Position numbers and translations under genes: made by a program. DNA of 64,000 nucleotides from Hygrophila difformis. Lineage: Eukaryota; Streptophyta; Magnoliopsida; Lamiales; Acanthaceae. Under the pieces are notes generated by a model. The model searched no databases, was not told the origin of the DNA, and saw only the letters and a list, made by a program, of their open reading frames with translations. Location: contig JAOANR010000012.1 of NCBI GenBank assembly GCA_030278955.1, positions 21,558,474-21,622,473 of the forward strand, given 5' to 3'. Each line of letters opens with the position of its first letter. The first letter of the stretch is position 1. Below are positions 24,332 to 36,624 of this stretch, in pieces.

Positions 24332-24952
24332 ATGGGAAGTTTATCATTGATTATGCAGCTGCTGCTGGTCGTGCTACTTCTGGACACCCTAATAGAGACA
24401 GAGTCATCATCGGTTCAATCCAACGGTGGAGGCACGATCTGCCATGGAAACGAACGGCTGACAGAACTCCGTTTCTACATTCAAGACTTGGTAGGCGGCG
24501 AGCACCCAACGGTGTGGAAGGTGGCGCAAAGCAATTTAACGGATGTTCTGCCATCGCATTTTGGGAAGGTGATGATGATGGACATTTTGGTGACAGCAGA
24601 GGCAGATATTGGATCAAAGCAAGTGGGAAGGATTCAAGGGCTTATTGGGCTTTCGGACTTTGAGGAGCAGGCGTTGGTTATGGCGGCGAACCTTGTGTTT
24701 ACAATGGAGGAGTATAAAGGGAGCACACTAAGCTTTTTGGGAAGAAACCCGTTGAAGGACAAGATTCGGGAGATCTCGATTGGTGGAGGGACGGGGGCTT
24801 TTAGGATGGCGCGCGGCTATGTGCTCACCTCCACTTACTCTTTGGATCAACAACACATTCACGGCGTTTATCAGTACGATGCATTTGTGTGCCATCTCGA
24901 CGCTCACAATGTCTTGTTGCCACAACAATCATATATATCATCAAACCAGTAG
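24332..24952 (+). CDS. Dirigent family protein A
   Basis: A 206-residue intronless ORF. Residues 1 to about 22 form a hydrophobic signal peptide (SLIMQLLLVVLLLDTL), so the protein is expected outside the cell or in the wall. The mature part follows the dirigent beta-barrel pattern: ELRFYIQDLVGGEHPT, VGRIQGLIG, LVFTMEEYKGSTLSFLGRNP, REISIGGGTGAFRMARGY. Dirigent proteins have no oxidising centre; they hold radicals or intermediates and set stereochemistry in lignan, lignin or terpenoid coupling. The substrate cannot be read from sequence. The start at 24332 is chosen because it gives the signal peptide and is shared with copy B. A TATA-like TATATTATAG lies at about 24291-24300, only some 35 bp upstream, so the leader would be short. 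The length fits the family (about 180-200 residues). Copy B differs at 3 bases. Confidence 0.93.
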   Translation: MGSLSLIMQLLLVVLLLDTLIETESSSVQSNGGGTICHGNERLTELRFYIQDLVGGEHPTVWKVAQSNLTDVLPSHFGKVMMMDILVTAEADIGSKQVGRIQGLIGLSDFEEQALVMAANLVFTMEEYKGSTLSFLGRNPLKDKIREISIGGGTGAFRMARGYVLTSTYSLDQQHIHGVYQYDAFVCHLDAHNVLLPQQSYISSNQ

Positions 24953-25683
24953 TACTCCAATATAGCTATAGATAGCTAGTCTTGTGTCTTTTCTTGTCGT
25001 GGTTATGACCCTGGTTTAATTTTTATCATCAGGATGTCCCCTTCCCCTTTTCAAAGGACTCTTGTATTCTATTTTCAATACTATGTATGGTTGGTGACTA
25101 GTGCCTGGTGATGGTAGTGTTGGGTGAACACTGAACAATTCCCCTTATGCCCTACATCCGACTGTTGTATATATAGCTTTTTCCTTTCAATCTAAGTTTA
25201 CTAATGAACTATAAACATGTATTTGAGTATTGGGCTTCTATAGGCATGAAGTTCTTTTCGTATCCACTCCAAGGTTCCCTGGCCTTCAAACTTGATTTCA
25301 AGTTTCTCCTTTGAACTCCAAGCCCTACAAAATATTAATTATTAGTTTCCACAGAAACCAAGCATATAGAATTATACATGTTTAATTTAGGCTTGGGAAG
25401 CTCAATCCAACTTTCACCCAACAAGAGATCCTTCACATGAGACCCAGCAATGCCCAAAGGCGCGCTACTTAGATATCAACTGGGGACACCCCCATCAACC
25501 CATCGTAAGAGATCCCACAGTCTTGAGCAAAACCTACACGACTCTCTCAGATAGAAACTCTCGGCACACAAAACCCACGCTGGAAAGCCCGTTTTCCGGG
25601 GATCCCTTCCCCCAAGACCCCCTCACGGCCCTCGGCCCTCAATAGCAGCAACATCCTTCAAGGCAACTATTCTCACCGATAGA
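24953..25683 (+). other. 3' flank and spacer of gene A
   Basis: Contains the 3' untranslated region and spacer DNA with no ORF. The same DNA follows gene B, split by a hAT-like element (36884-39198) and a copia element (39378-48314), which confirms it as shared spacer. Confidence 0.7.
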
Positions 25684-25688
25684 ATTAC

Positions 25689-26497
25689 TGTTGGTCCAGA
25701 TATTACTAAAATCTTGTGTTAGCGTGGTCATCGAGCGGTGATTAACACTACGTGTGAACGATAGTGTGTGCAAATCAGTGTACGCAGCAGAAAGTAAAGA
25801 CACGTGATTTGGTAACCCAGTTCGGCCTTCGGCCTACGTCTGGGGGATTCCAATCCAGGATCTTAAACTAACACTCAAGAATCCTAGACCTAAAAGATTA
25901 CAATCAAAACAGATTCTGTTACCAAGACTTCCCTGCTTGTAGAATGATCGTGGTCAGGACTCCCCCACAACTACGATCACTGGACAGCTCATCCAATCTT
26001 GTTTCTCCGATTGTTTGAATCCTCAGATCTTGAAACTCTGGTGCAGCAGATCGCCTGAATTCATCCTTTAGATCTCCTTTGAGTTCCTTCGCAAGGCAAC
26101 TCCAAATTCGTTGAATGAAAAGAATTGTTCAACAAGAACGCTTGTTGACCTCAATGATTTGAAATGATCTTCAAATTTGCAGAACACTCATCAAGGATTT
26201 TCAGAACACTCTCAAGAAAATAGAACTATCAAGTCTAGAGAGAAAAACCGACTCAAGTGTGTAATGTGTGTAAAAGTGAAAATTACAACTCGATAAAATC
26301 AAAACCATACATACAAAGAGTCTAAACACAGGTATATATACTCAGAAATATGAATTAGACTCTCCTGAATCGGTTAGACACGCGCACAGAAAAAGAAACT
26401 GTCGCACATGTCTGACTGTAACTGCTTCGTTCGTCTTGTCGTGGTTTCAACCAACATGGAACTACCTCATCTGCACAAGAGCACGTTAATAACAACA
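25689..26497 (-). repeat. Solo copia LTR (809 bp)
   Basis: On the minus strand it begins TGTTGTTATTAACGTGCTC and ends GGACCAACA, the same termini as the LTRs at 39378 and 47482. ATTAC is duplicated at 25684-25688 and 26498-26502. Unit 2 has the uninterrupted site (GGAATTACCTCA near 48721). The interior is clearly more diverged than the two LTRs of the full element are from each other, so it comes from an older or different subfamily member. Confidence 0.93.
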
Positions 26498-26502
26498 ATT
26501 AC

Positions 26503-27242
26503 CTCATAATAATGGGCGGATCTATTGTTGGTCAAGGTAGTTCAATTAACCTACCATTAAAAAATATAGTAATAATTAATAAGTTAAATTTAGCTCAATC
26601 TATTTAAATGTAATAGATTTATTATATTTAACCCTATCCCTCTATATGAAATAGATTTTGGGATGTTAATCATTTAGATAAACTTTCTATGAAGTTTGTT
26701 GTGACAAAGAAGCATGAAACAAATTCGAGAGTATATTTATTTTTAATTTGAAGTTAGAATTACTTATTTGTGTAGTAATTACAACAAAGGAACAAGCTTT
26801 TCAACAATGACTATAGAAAATAATAAATTGTGGAATAACATGAGAGACCGATTGTTGAATATTATTTGGTTACTTTAGTATAACGAGATTTGTTCATGAG
26901 CATTATTATTGATGTTATTGTATAATAATACCAAAATATGTTAATTCATTGTAAACAATTGTACTTATTTTGATGTAATAGTATTTCTTTTACTTTAATT
27001 TAACTTTATTAATAGTTAAACAATATCAAAATATGTCAACTCATTGTTAACAATTGTACTTATTTTAATGTAATAGTATATTTTATTAATTTTAATTTAA
27101 ATTTATTAATAGTTATTCAATTATTATTATTATATCAAATTAAGTTAATTATAGTTCACCAAAAAAAAGTAAATTATGCTAATTAGTAAAAAGTGACATA
27201 CCAAATCTAAATTTCTGGATCCAGCCGCACTTCACAATCATA
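26503..27242. other. AT-rich spacer of unit 1
   Basis: Non-coding; aligns with 48727-50440 of unit 2. The sequence GAATATTATTTGG near 26857-26869 is the empty site for the nested MITEs at 49089. Confidence 0.7.
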
Positions 27243-29848
27243 GTTATCAAAATCGCGATCCTGATCGTAAGATTCCACGATCCTACGATCCCACCCATGA
27301 AAAACGATCTGGATCGTTGTAGGATCGAATATGTGGTGGGATCAGTAGGATCGGTGTAGGATCGTAGGATCGTTGAGCGATCTGATCCTACTTCATTTTT
27401 TTCCGAGGCAAAATTACTTATTATCTCTAGCTCTTTGTGTTTTGTTTATAATAATGTTATTTTTGTCAATTTTGTTTAATATATCTTTGTATATCACTAC
27501 AAAAAATTTTCCTCGAGGCGAGGACAAGTTTTCCTCGCCTATGTCCTCGCCTCACACTTGGGGCGAGGACATAGGCGAGGAAAACGTGTCCCCGCCTAGA
27601 GCATCGTCGGGTTCCCATGTTAGTCGACAATGTCCTCGTCTGGAGGCGAGGAGTTTAGCGAGGAATTGGGCGAGGACATAGGCGAGGATTTTCGTGACGA
27701 AAATGGCGAGGAACGGGGCGACAAAAAGCTCCTAGCCCATGTCCTCGCCTTCCAAAATATTTTGTTAATAAAAATTATTTTTATATTAATTTATTTCTAA
27801 TACCAATCCTTTTCGTCTTCAACCATTTTAGAAGCATTGAAAATACATTAAATATGAATTAGAAACGTAAAATTTGCAAACAAAAAAGCATCTTTCATTT
27901 AAAACAAAAGAGTAACTCGTGTACTACAAATTACAAGGATATTGTTGATCCTTTGTACAATCTACTAATCCTATCATCATGAAAAACAAGATTCCCAGTG
28001 TTGTAAACAAATCCTGCTCACTATAGACATCAGCAAAATCAAAACAAAACTACAATCTCCTCACTTGCTCTTGTCGTACTCAAACTCAATATGAAGACAG
28101 TCATCAATTCTTACTTCCAAAGAGTGCTTTAAGCAATGGGATGGAGAAGATGCTGATGCTTGCTACCATTCCAGAAAGCTGCACATGCAATTTTCTCTTG
28201 GACACTGCAAGAGTATCATCAACCACTTCAGTTTTCCTTTTTCCACACCCCATCTCCATTTTTAAATAAGAAACATGATTGGAGGAATTCAAAAGGCAAG
28301 GCCAATGGAATTTGTTGCCACATGTGAGTTGAGTCGCGGTAAAACTGAGACATGCAATTGACAGGAAAAAGACAAGAACCAGTCAACAAACCAGAAACAA
28401 GATTACTAGACAAGTAGACATCAAAATAAATAAACTGATAACCACAACTCGGGGAAAAAAACCTAAATTTTGATCTAAAGAAGCTGAATATTAATTGTGT
28501 TAAATGAATTTGGCAAGAAGTGTTAAATCACTTTCAGTAGTTGACGCACTTGAAGGTGAATAGAAGCATGACTCTTTAGAATTGTTTAAATGATAATGCA
28601 GCATCATGTTATATTATTCACGTACCTAATAATAACTTCTAATCCTGAACTTAGGAAACAAATTTAACAGCAAAATAAACAAAATAAAATAGCTACAGAA
28701 ATCTATACTATACTGGAGGGAAATTGATGAAGACATATTTTTCATGGTTTACAACAATAGGTAATGTACCACAACGAGTTCCTCATCCAATAGAAAGGTA
28801 GTAAGACTAATATCAACAAATTTCTGATTTATAAAGCTACACATACAGACAAATCCATAGATTATACCATTAACATTTATTGGGAACAACTAAAGAGGAA
28901 AGTAAAGCCTGACCTAGAACAATGTCAACATTGAGAAAATGCAGAGCTAGCTGATCATTCCTGCAAGAACATTCAGTGAATTCAAACAGTGTGAAATGCA
29001 TAATTAAATGACAGATAAATAAAGCATCATCGCTAACCAATTCTTTTGAAGCTAGAGTGTGTAGGATATCAACAGTTCATGCATTGACTTGAAGAATTCA
29101 TAGCCAAATTTTAAACACAAACAACATATAAATGATTCATGCAACTGACTGTAATAGGCACAACCGAGAAGGACAAACACACACAACTAATAAAACACAA
29201 ATGCAGTCATGAACAACCTTATTATACCGAAACATCACAAATAATTCACACAACGGATGCAAAATGACCAAATTTATGAATGAAAATTAAAGTCCAACTA
29301 TAACGGAATCAAGTGGCTACCTCAATTTATGATACTCCTTTCTTGTGGCAGGGATGCCATAAATTATACTATCTTTCTGGAAAAAGGAAAATAAAAATAC
29401 TAAAAAATCATAATACAAACATAAAAATAAATTTAGTTGCGCACATGTTTAAAAGAACTTGCTGAATAAGGCATTTTAACGAAAGCAACAATATGCCCAT
29501 CCATCTGCTTCGTGCCAAGTCCACACCATATGTTAGACCATTAATGCCATGGATGTAACTACCTGATATGAAAGAAGAATTTGTACAACTCAAATATGTC
29601 AGCCACGCTTGAACAACTCAAATCAGAAGCTGAAGAATCTAAAAAGAACAATCCCAGATTAGCGAGGAAACTGCACTCATAAAGAAGGAAATACAGAGTA
29701 TAGAAACTGAGATGTATCTCGCCGCTGAACGATTACAGCTAGTCCTTTTTTACCATAGGCTCCCCATCATCCTACCAACATTTCATTAATACATAATAGA
29801 TTACACAAAAAGATGGACACAAAAGAAGCATATCTAAAGCAACAATAG

Positions 29849-29879
<31 letters not shown>

Positions 29880-32222
29880 AAAAAATTAGTTCCTTATCAA
29901 GGATGAATATGGCATAAGAAAACTTATAGGAAAACTCCAACAGAACCCGAAAGAAAAATCAAAGTTAAGTTAAAATACAAACGTATGAAAACAGTGCTAA
30001 TGGGTTCAAAGATTTCTAGGCTTGGTTGATGAATTGTGCAGACCACAGTTCTTGTGTCCACAGTATTTCTAACTGTACGCATTAATTTGCCTTGCTACTT
30101 GCTAGAAGAGATGCATAGGCCGCATTCAATATTATATAGTTTAAAAGAAATGCTAAAAGATTGTCGTACAGCGTATCCATATCAAATGCCTTCAATACTG
30201 GAGGTCCCCAGACCTCAATTTCATTTGCCACCTGCTTATCGCAGAGGTTATCAACATGAACCTACATATAAATACACAAAATTAAGTGTTTTGGCAGGTG
30301 TTATAAACTATAAGAAATCAAGAGAAGTTTGTGGAGCATCTAAAAAATGAGTAGTAGAAGTAGCAGCCAAAATTAAGAAGCGCCACAATCAAGTAATGTT
30401 AGCCATACCTCAAGTCTACGTGGTGTTCCATAAGTTTGTATCTTCCCATGACTCAATTTATGCTTCTTTAAAAGTTGCTTGACTAGACCTTTGAACTGAA
30501 AAAAAAAACACACTATAAGATTAACACACTAGAAATTGTGTGAGGTTGATACTTCTAAAACCATAAGTAAGGCATTTAAGAGTCAAATGAAAATTTATTT
30601 GGAGAAAATCAGCATTACTTGATTGCAAGCATCAATCGCATCCATTTGGAGGTAACTCCTCTATCCCAATCTCAAGAATCAATGTCCGTAGTCCGGTAGA
30701 AACCTGTACGAAGAGGCAAAAAGCAATTCCCTCGCCCCGTTTCGTCGCCTCCGGGCGATATTCTTGTAGTGAAATCTACAAATTTAAGTTTAAATCACAA
30801 GAGTACAGAGTTCAAATAAGTTTGTTTCATTTATTCTTTGCAAATAATTTTGTTGTTGAAATTCAGAAAATTGCACACATCTAAAAGTTTGAATAATCAC
30901 TTAGGCTGCTATCAATAAGTGAATCTAGAAAATTGTCCGCACATCTAAAAGTTGAAATCCAACAAATTGCCCACGCATAGATCAATAAAAGAAAAGGGTT
31001 ACCACAAAATTCCTACATAAACACAAACGGCACGCTCTCGATGACAATATCTTTAACAGATTTTGACCGGAAATCAAACCAAAGTTAGGTTTTAGATAAA
31101 ACAAATCACTTACTTGATGCTCTCAAATACTTTACATCGATCGATTGAAAAGTATCCGCCGCAAAATCCTTTTCTTCTTCCCTCCAGATCCAATGGAGAA
31201 GAACGCTAGTCCTTGCATTAGGCGTTTAGCAATTTCTTCCGAGGGTTGGCGATTGCAATACCTCAATTTCCGAGAAGATTAGCAGCGAAAACGGCGTACC
31301 CCTCCATTCCGCCTGCAGGAGCCATGTAGCGAGTCACAGACAGAGGCACCGACACCGAGAACGCAACGAAGGGCTCGTAGGAGGCGCAGTGCCATGGTAG
31401 AGAGCTGCACGATGGCTGACGGAGGAGCACCCAAGGTGAGAGTATTTTGGCATCGATTAGGGTAAATGAGTGCCAACCAGGGCAACAATTTTCTCACGGA
31501 AGTTCGCACAACCAGGGAATAAAGTTCCAACTGACTACGACGACGAATAGAAAATTCCTTCCTCCCAACTTGGCTTCTTCTCCTACGCAGGCGCTTTCTC
31601 TATGGTGGGCTTATTCGAGAATATGAGGGCAGACAGAGAGGAAGAAAGGGAAACTGAAAGATTTTGAAGATTTGGCTGTGTATTGGCCAAGTAGGGTTTA
31701 ATTGATTTCGAGGGGAAGCGACGATGCGCTTTTCCTCTCCAAATTCATCGCCCCTCGGGTGAGGAAATTTAATTCATCGCCCCATTCCTCACCTAATGTT
31801 AAAAATAAAATTAATTTAAAAATCAAATTTTTGTAGGCGGCGAATTTATTGTTTCGTTGCCTAAGTCCTCGCCTGCAGGCAAAAAAAATTTATTTCCTCG
31901 CCCCCGTTCATCGCCTACGGACGATTTTCTTGTAGTGTATAATGAACTCAGAATTATTGGGTTTCATATCAGTGTTTAACTTCTATTGGATCATAAATAA
32001 GCATACAATTAACTATCAAATTCTTGTTATAAATTAATCTAAAAGACATATTTCCAATTATACATGTCACCAGTTTAATAGTTTAATGAGATAATTAACA
32101 AACATTAATTTTAAAAAATATAAATAATAATTTCATAGGATCTTAGGATCCCGATTCGATCCTACAATTCCAATCTTGCAAAGGCTAAAACGATCCTATA
32201 TAGGATCCCGATCTTGATAACC
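27243..32222. mobile_element. TIR element with GTTATCAA ends, split by a CACTA insertion
   Basis: Left end GTTATCAAAATCGCGATCC and right end GGATCCCGATCTTGATAAC are inverted repeats. GATCCTA/TAGGATC motifs fill both subterminal regions. Without the CACTA insertion at 27495-31937 it is about 0.54 kb, matching the intact copy at 50441-50972. No clear target duplication, so the superfamily is not assigned. Confidence 0.65.
27495..31937. mobile_element. Composite CACTA-type element (4443 bp), non-autonomous
   Basis: Ends CACTACAAAAAATTTTCC and GATTTTCTTGTAGTG are CACTA termini. TAT lies on both sides (27492-27494, 31938-31940), and unit 2 has the unfilled site (CATATATTGAACTC near 50688). Subterminal DNA is full of CGAGG/CCTCG motifs at both ends. 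A second right-end-like terminus (GGCGATATTCTTGTAGTG) stops at 30771, inside the element. I find no transposase. The middle includes a TA/CA microsatellite near 29848-29880. A GC-richer patch near 31140-31560 may be captured host 5' DNA. Confidence 0.85.
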
Positions 32223-32230
32223 TTGCTCAC

Positions 32231-32262
32231 AACCACTCACTCTCACTCTCACTCTCACACAC
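32231..32262. repeat. CTCACT microsatellite
   Basis: A short run of CTCACT repeats, also present and slightly longer at about 50985-51019 in unit 2. Confidence 0.8.
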
Positions 32263-32423
32263 TTATCTGTTAACCCTCTTTGAACCTTGCCTAAGCTTTA
32301 AGAGAGGAACACATAAAGAGTTGGACGTAGGAGAGAACGAGAGAGGGAATCCTAAGCCTTGGTTAAATGCTAATTTGAATTTTTGGGAGCTGCTAATCTC
32401 TAATAATCCAGGAATGAGATGTA

Positions 32424-35076
32424 TTCTCCATGTTCCAACTAAAATGTATTACTAACTATTTTTGGATATCTCATCATAAATGTCTTCTTTCTATAAATAA
32501 AAATAATTTTCCCCTCCACAACAAGAAAAATGCGAATTGACGACGGAAAAATTATGTCGCAAAGGCCCTTAATTCTGTCGGCAGACGGTTTGGCGACGGA
32601 ATTGGTTCCATCAGTAATGTCCTTGTAGGCGTTTCAGCAACAACATAAAATGAGCCGTCGCCGACCATGGCGACAGAATTGGCGACGGAATATCGGAAAT
32701 ATTTCCGTCGCCGATAACGGCGACGGAATTGGCGATAGATTTTTCCGTAGCCGACGGTGACACTGTTTCAGTCGCCGTTTCCGTAGCCGAAGTTAGCGAC
32801 AGAAAATTGCGTCGCCGGTTCCGTCGCGGATTTGGGGCCATTTTGAAATTTATGTAATCTCAACAGCGACGGAAAATTCCGTCGCCGGTTCCGTCGCAGA
32901 TTTGTTCACTGGCAGCATTTGCCATTTGTTTTCAGTTTTGATCAAATAACCTGCAACAACTCCTATATAAGAGATCCAAATCTGTGACTTTAATATAATT
33001 AACATCAAAATATGTTCAACTTAAATATGCAAAACACTTTACAATGTATTCAAAATGTCTTCAATTAATCAAAATACTAACAAGCATCAAAGCCATCAAA
33101 ATGAGATATTAGAGTCAGTGACGAGTATAACAAAAGGCCAACCAAAATCCATATACTGCATGTCTTCGTAGGCTCCTAAGTCAGCTAAGCTCAAAAGATC
33201 TCCAAAAAACTACAAAAAGAAAGAAACGCGAAGAGTTAGAAAATAATTTAGAATTGGTTGCATGAAGTATGATGGACAAATAATTTTACCTAAAGAAATG
33301 TCAGTAGATAGGCATCGTGAAATCACCTCCTAGTCCAAAGTCACCTCCCAATTCAGAGATGTCACAAAAGAGAGTTATATCCACCAATTTAGCAGTTGCT
33401 AACTAGAAAAATCAAAGCCATGGATCAACCTATCTAATTCACTCCTTGAAACTCAATAAGGGGTCATATTTTGAAATTATAGTTAAGAGATTTAGCTCCA
33501 GTAATAAAATGTTAATTGGGACAGATATGCGGTCACTAACCTGAGGAATGTAGGCATAAGCAGCTGCTGAAGCTCCTACTGCTATCGATAACCCCAAAAA
33601 CCCAAATAGCTACCTCCTCCGGTTCCTTTTCCTTTACAGTGAGCAGTTAAAGCTACTAAATAGTTTCCTCAAAATAAGAATGTTATGAACAGCGGCACAC
33701 AATTAAGACTCAAAAAATGGCAGATCATTATTACAATTTTTATTTTTAAAAAATACAAAAACAAAAAAACTTGAAGATCAGAGTGGTTATGGATTGAAGT
33801 AACCCCAAAACCATAGAAGAAATCTATGACTAGTGCAAATGACTTCTAGTTTAATCCCCATTCAGTAGAAATTTTTATTTTCCAATATCCAATATTTCTT
33901 CTAGAAGTTAAATCAAGAATTAATAGTGCAAATGGTACAAAGCCTGTTGTCAATGCATTTCACACGAACATAAGATTTTGTAGGAAAATGGAAATTCAGT
34001 CCTTGATTTTAATCCTCCAATATCCCTCAACGCAGCTAAAATCAAGAATTTGTTAATCATAGCAATTTTAGACTAGATCCAAGGATAAACCTGGCCAACC
34101 GAGGTTGACCTTCACAGCCTTGAATCAAGCTTGAAATTTCAAAGATAGACAAGCTAATGAAATGAAGATGACAACAAATTGTTGGGCCGAAAAACAAAAT
34201 GGTCAAATTTGTCTACTTTCCAGTATTTCCAGAGAGAAAATATGAAACCATTTAAACTAACCATTCCAACTTTCTTGTGAGAGTTTAAGCGTTACGAAAT
34301 GAACTAATTTTCTACATATTCAAACATAATTTACGAAAACCCACAAACAAGAATGAAAAATTTGTCAATGGAACGCAGAAAAAGTAAAATGGCATTACCT
34401 TAGGGTCTGCCGGAACTCTAACACAATTGCCCAGTTCCGGCGACACAACGGCGGCCTCCCAACCGTCGAATACACCGGCCCACTGAAATGCACCTCCGGC
34501 GACGATACGTGATGGCAGTGAAATATTGGTGCGAGCGAACACCCACCTGCCGCGATTCACTCCGGAATCACTGAAACGGCTCGCACCAATCTTCGCCCGT
34601 CCTAGCTCGAACCCGCGCACGCAAGATGGAGTCACGGGGAAGGAGCTGCAAGTGGGTCAACAATGGTGAAAAGGAGGAAGAGTCTGCGCATTAGGGCTGT
34701 AATTCTGTGTCGGCTTGCAGTGAAAGGGAACTTATTGCCCTAAATTCCTGGCGACTGAAAAAATCTGCCCACAGTTCTGTCGGCAAAATCGGCAACGGAA
34801 AATAGCGTCCCTAATGGAGCCTCGGTCGGCGACTACACAATTCCGTCGTCAAAATCTATCGCCAAATTTTGAGAGCTGTCAGGGCGTCGCTGTTCCCATC
34901 GCCGGCAACTCCTTTTTTTCTATCGCCGATTTCCGTCGCCAATGTAAGATTTTCTTGTAGTGAATTCTAATAAATATGTAAACGGAGTTTACATATTTTA
35001 TCTTATACTAACAAATCAATTTTATCTTAATTCATGTGTCCAACGTAACATGACATATTAAATGGAACGGAGTGAG
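32424..35076. mobile_element. Stowaway-like MITE, family 2, split by a CACTA element
   Basis: Left end TTCTCCATGTTCCA and right end TGGAACGGAGTGAG are degenerate CTCCCTCCGTCCCA-type termini with TA on both sides. The unit 2 copy (51181-51369) is uninterrupted. The interior matches the 54967-55156 element in inverse orientation. Confidence 0.75.
32517..34962. mobile_element. CACTA-like non-autonomous element (2446 bp)
   Basis: Left end CACAACAAGAAAAATG and right end GATTTTCTTGTAGTG are imperfect inverted termini. Both subterminal regions are rich in GACGGAA and CCGTCGCC motifs. It lies inside a family 2 MITE whose unit 2 counterpart lacks it. The flanking three bases (CTC and AAT) do not match, so the target duplication is lost or the end is misplaced. 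No transposase seen; a minus-strand ORF near 34312-34635 resembles nothing I know. Confidence 0.75.
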
Positions 35077-36003
35077 TAGTTTACAGTGGCAGATAAATAG
35101 GTTGGGCCTGAGACAAATTTCCTCATGGATTTGGGCGGTTGGAATGAGTTACGAAGGCGAAAATTTTCATATATTTAATTATTTAAATTATACATATAAT
35201 ATTTATTATTAGGATGGGTAGTAATCTAATGAATTAATTTTTCTATTGATATTTTCTTTGTATCAAAATTTGAATTTATGCTTTGGTATGTATTAAGAAA
35301 AAAATTAAAAATTTGTTTCTTTTGTCATTTTGAAAAAGAAAATGATAATAAAAATTATATTTTATAATTTTTTTACATTAATATACTAGAATAATAGTAT
35401 CATCTATTAATTTAAGTTAATTGAATTAATATTAGTTTTATTAAAAAATAAAATAAAATAACATCCGTACACTGAACCCGTGCGCGGAGCGCCAGAGAAA
35501 AATCTAGTGTTTGAATAAAAGTGGAATAAATGCTATTCCAGTTCATTTTTAATTTTTAATTTTTTTTGCTATTCTCACCAATTATTTTCACGTTATTCCA
35601 TATACTAATTAATATATAAGTATTTGAATCAGCCAATTACAGTAGACCCCAGATGAGGCGGTGGATGCATTAATCTTGCATTGGCAACTTGAAATTGAAG
35701 CAAACACAAGTGAACAACCATTCGTTTAATGACTTTCTTGAAAAGGTCTTTTAATTAATTTGTGGTGAGAAATCGTTGAGATTACACTAGACAATCAAAT
35801 TGCACAACAGGTTGTTATTTGAATTCTAAAGGAAAAGTATTTGAAAAGTATTTCTTGAATTGGTCTTTTAATCTGTGGTGGAAAAACGTTGAGAGCCCAC
35901 TCCAAAATCAAAATGCACAACATGTGGTTAGTAGAATTGGAGTAGATCATCTAGTAGTATATTATAGCACTGATATACACATCCATTGTAAAAAGTAGCG
36001 AGT
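35077..36003 (+). other. Spacer end and mosaic 5' flank of gene B
   Basis: 35077-35640 is AT-rich spacer matching unit 2 before gene C. From about 35634 to 35840 the flank matches the C copy. From about 35845 to the start codon it matches the A copy. The switch lies around TTTGAAAAGTATTTCTTG. Confidence 0.8.
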
Positions 36004-36624
36004 ATGGGAAGTTTATCATTGATTATGCAGCTGCTGCTGGTCATGCTACTTCTGGACACCCTAATAGAGACAGAGTCATCATCGGTTCAATCCAACGGTG
36101 GAGGCACGATCTGCCATGGAAACGAACGGCTGACAGAACTCCGTTTCTACATTCAAGACTTGGTAGGCGGCGAGCACCCAACGGTGTGGAAGGTGGCGCA
36201 AAGCAATTTAACGGATGTTCTGCCATCGCATTTTGGGAAGGTGATGATGATGGACAATTTGGTGACAGCAGAGGCAGATATTGGATCAAAGCAAGTGGGA
36301 AGGATTCAAGGGCTTATTGGGCTTTCGGACTTTGAGGAGCAGGCGTTGGTTATGGCGGCGAACCTTGTGTTTACAATGGAGGAGTATAAAGGGAGCACAC
36401 TAAGCTTTTTGGGAAGAAACCCGTTGAAGGACAAGATTCGGGAGATCTCGATTGGTGGAGGGACGGGGGCTTTTAGGATGGCGCGCGGCTATGTGCTCAC
36501 CTCCACTTACTCTTTGGATCAACAACACATTCACGGCGTTTATCAGTACGATGCGTTTGTGTGCCATCTCGACGCTCACAATGTCTTGTTGCCACAACAA
36601 TCATATATATCATCAAACCAGTAG
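36004..36624 (+). CDS. Dirigent family protein B
   Basis: A 206-residue intronless ORF with the signal peptide and dirigent core described for copy A. By base-by-base reading it differs from A at three positions: Val to Met in the signal peptide, Ile to Asn just before LVTAEAD, and one silent change near the C-terminus. The Asn form is also in the pseudogene C, so Asn may be ancestral. The 5' flank is a mosaic and the 3' untranslated region departs from A after TAGTCTTGTGT (about 36656), giving a highly similar tract of roughly 0.8 kb. A hAT-like element begins 260 bp downstream. Likely a secreted dirigent protein with the same role as A; different flanks may give different expression. Confidence 0.93.
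   Translation: MGSLSLIMQLLLVMLLLDTLIETESSSVQSNGGGTICHGNERLTELRFYIQDLVGGEHPTVWKVAQSNLTDVLPSHFGKVMMMDNLVTAEADIGSKQVGRIQGLIGLSDFEEQALVMAANLVFTMEEYKGSTLSFLGRNPLKDKIREISIGGGTGAFRMARGYVLTSTYSLDQQHIHGVYQYDAFVCHLDAHNVLLPQQSYISSNQ

Larger units (their letters stand above)
24074..35633 (+). repeat. Segmental duplication unit 1 (dirigent A plus spacer)
   Basis: The unit starts at CAATTACAG and runs through gene A and its 3' spacer to the same motif at 35634. Without its private insertions (25689-26497, 27495-31937, 32517-34962) it is about 3.8 kb. The spacer aligns in order with unit 2, so the region is a tandem duplication. Confidence 0.9.

Noticed and set aside
24136..24663. Open frame overlapping the start of dirigent A in another frame
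   Set aside because: The dirigent frame has the family motifs and signal peptide; this frame has none.
27373..27681. 102-codon ORF near the CACTA left end
   Set aside because: It runs across the junction between the host TIR element and the CACTA terminus, so it is chance.
34312..34635. 107-codon minus-strand ORF in the CACTA-like element
   Set aside because: No motif recognised, low-complexity edges, and not supported by any second copy in the window.
35466..35505. CCCGTGCGCGGAGCGCC motif as a gene promoter or origin
   Set aside because: The same motif recurs in the duplicated spacer (52499-52530) with AT-rich flanks and no gene start; it looks like element debris.
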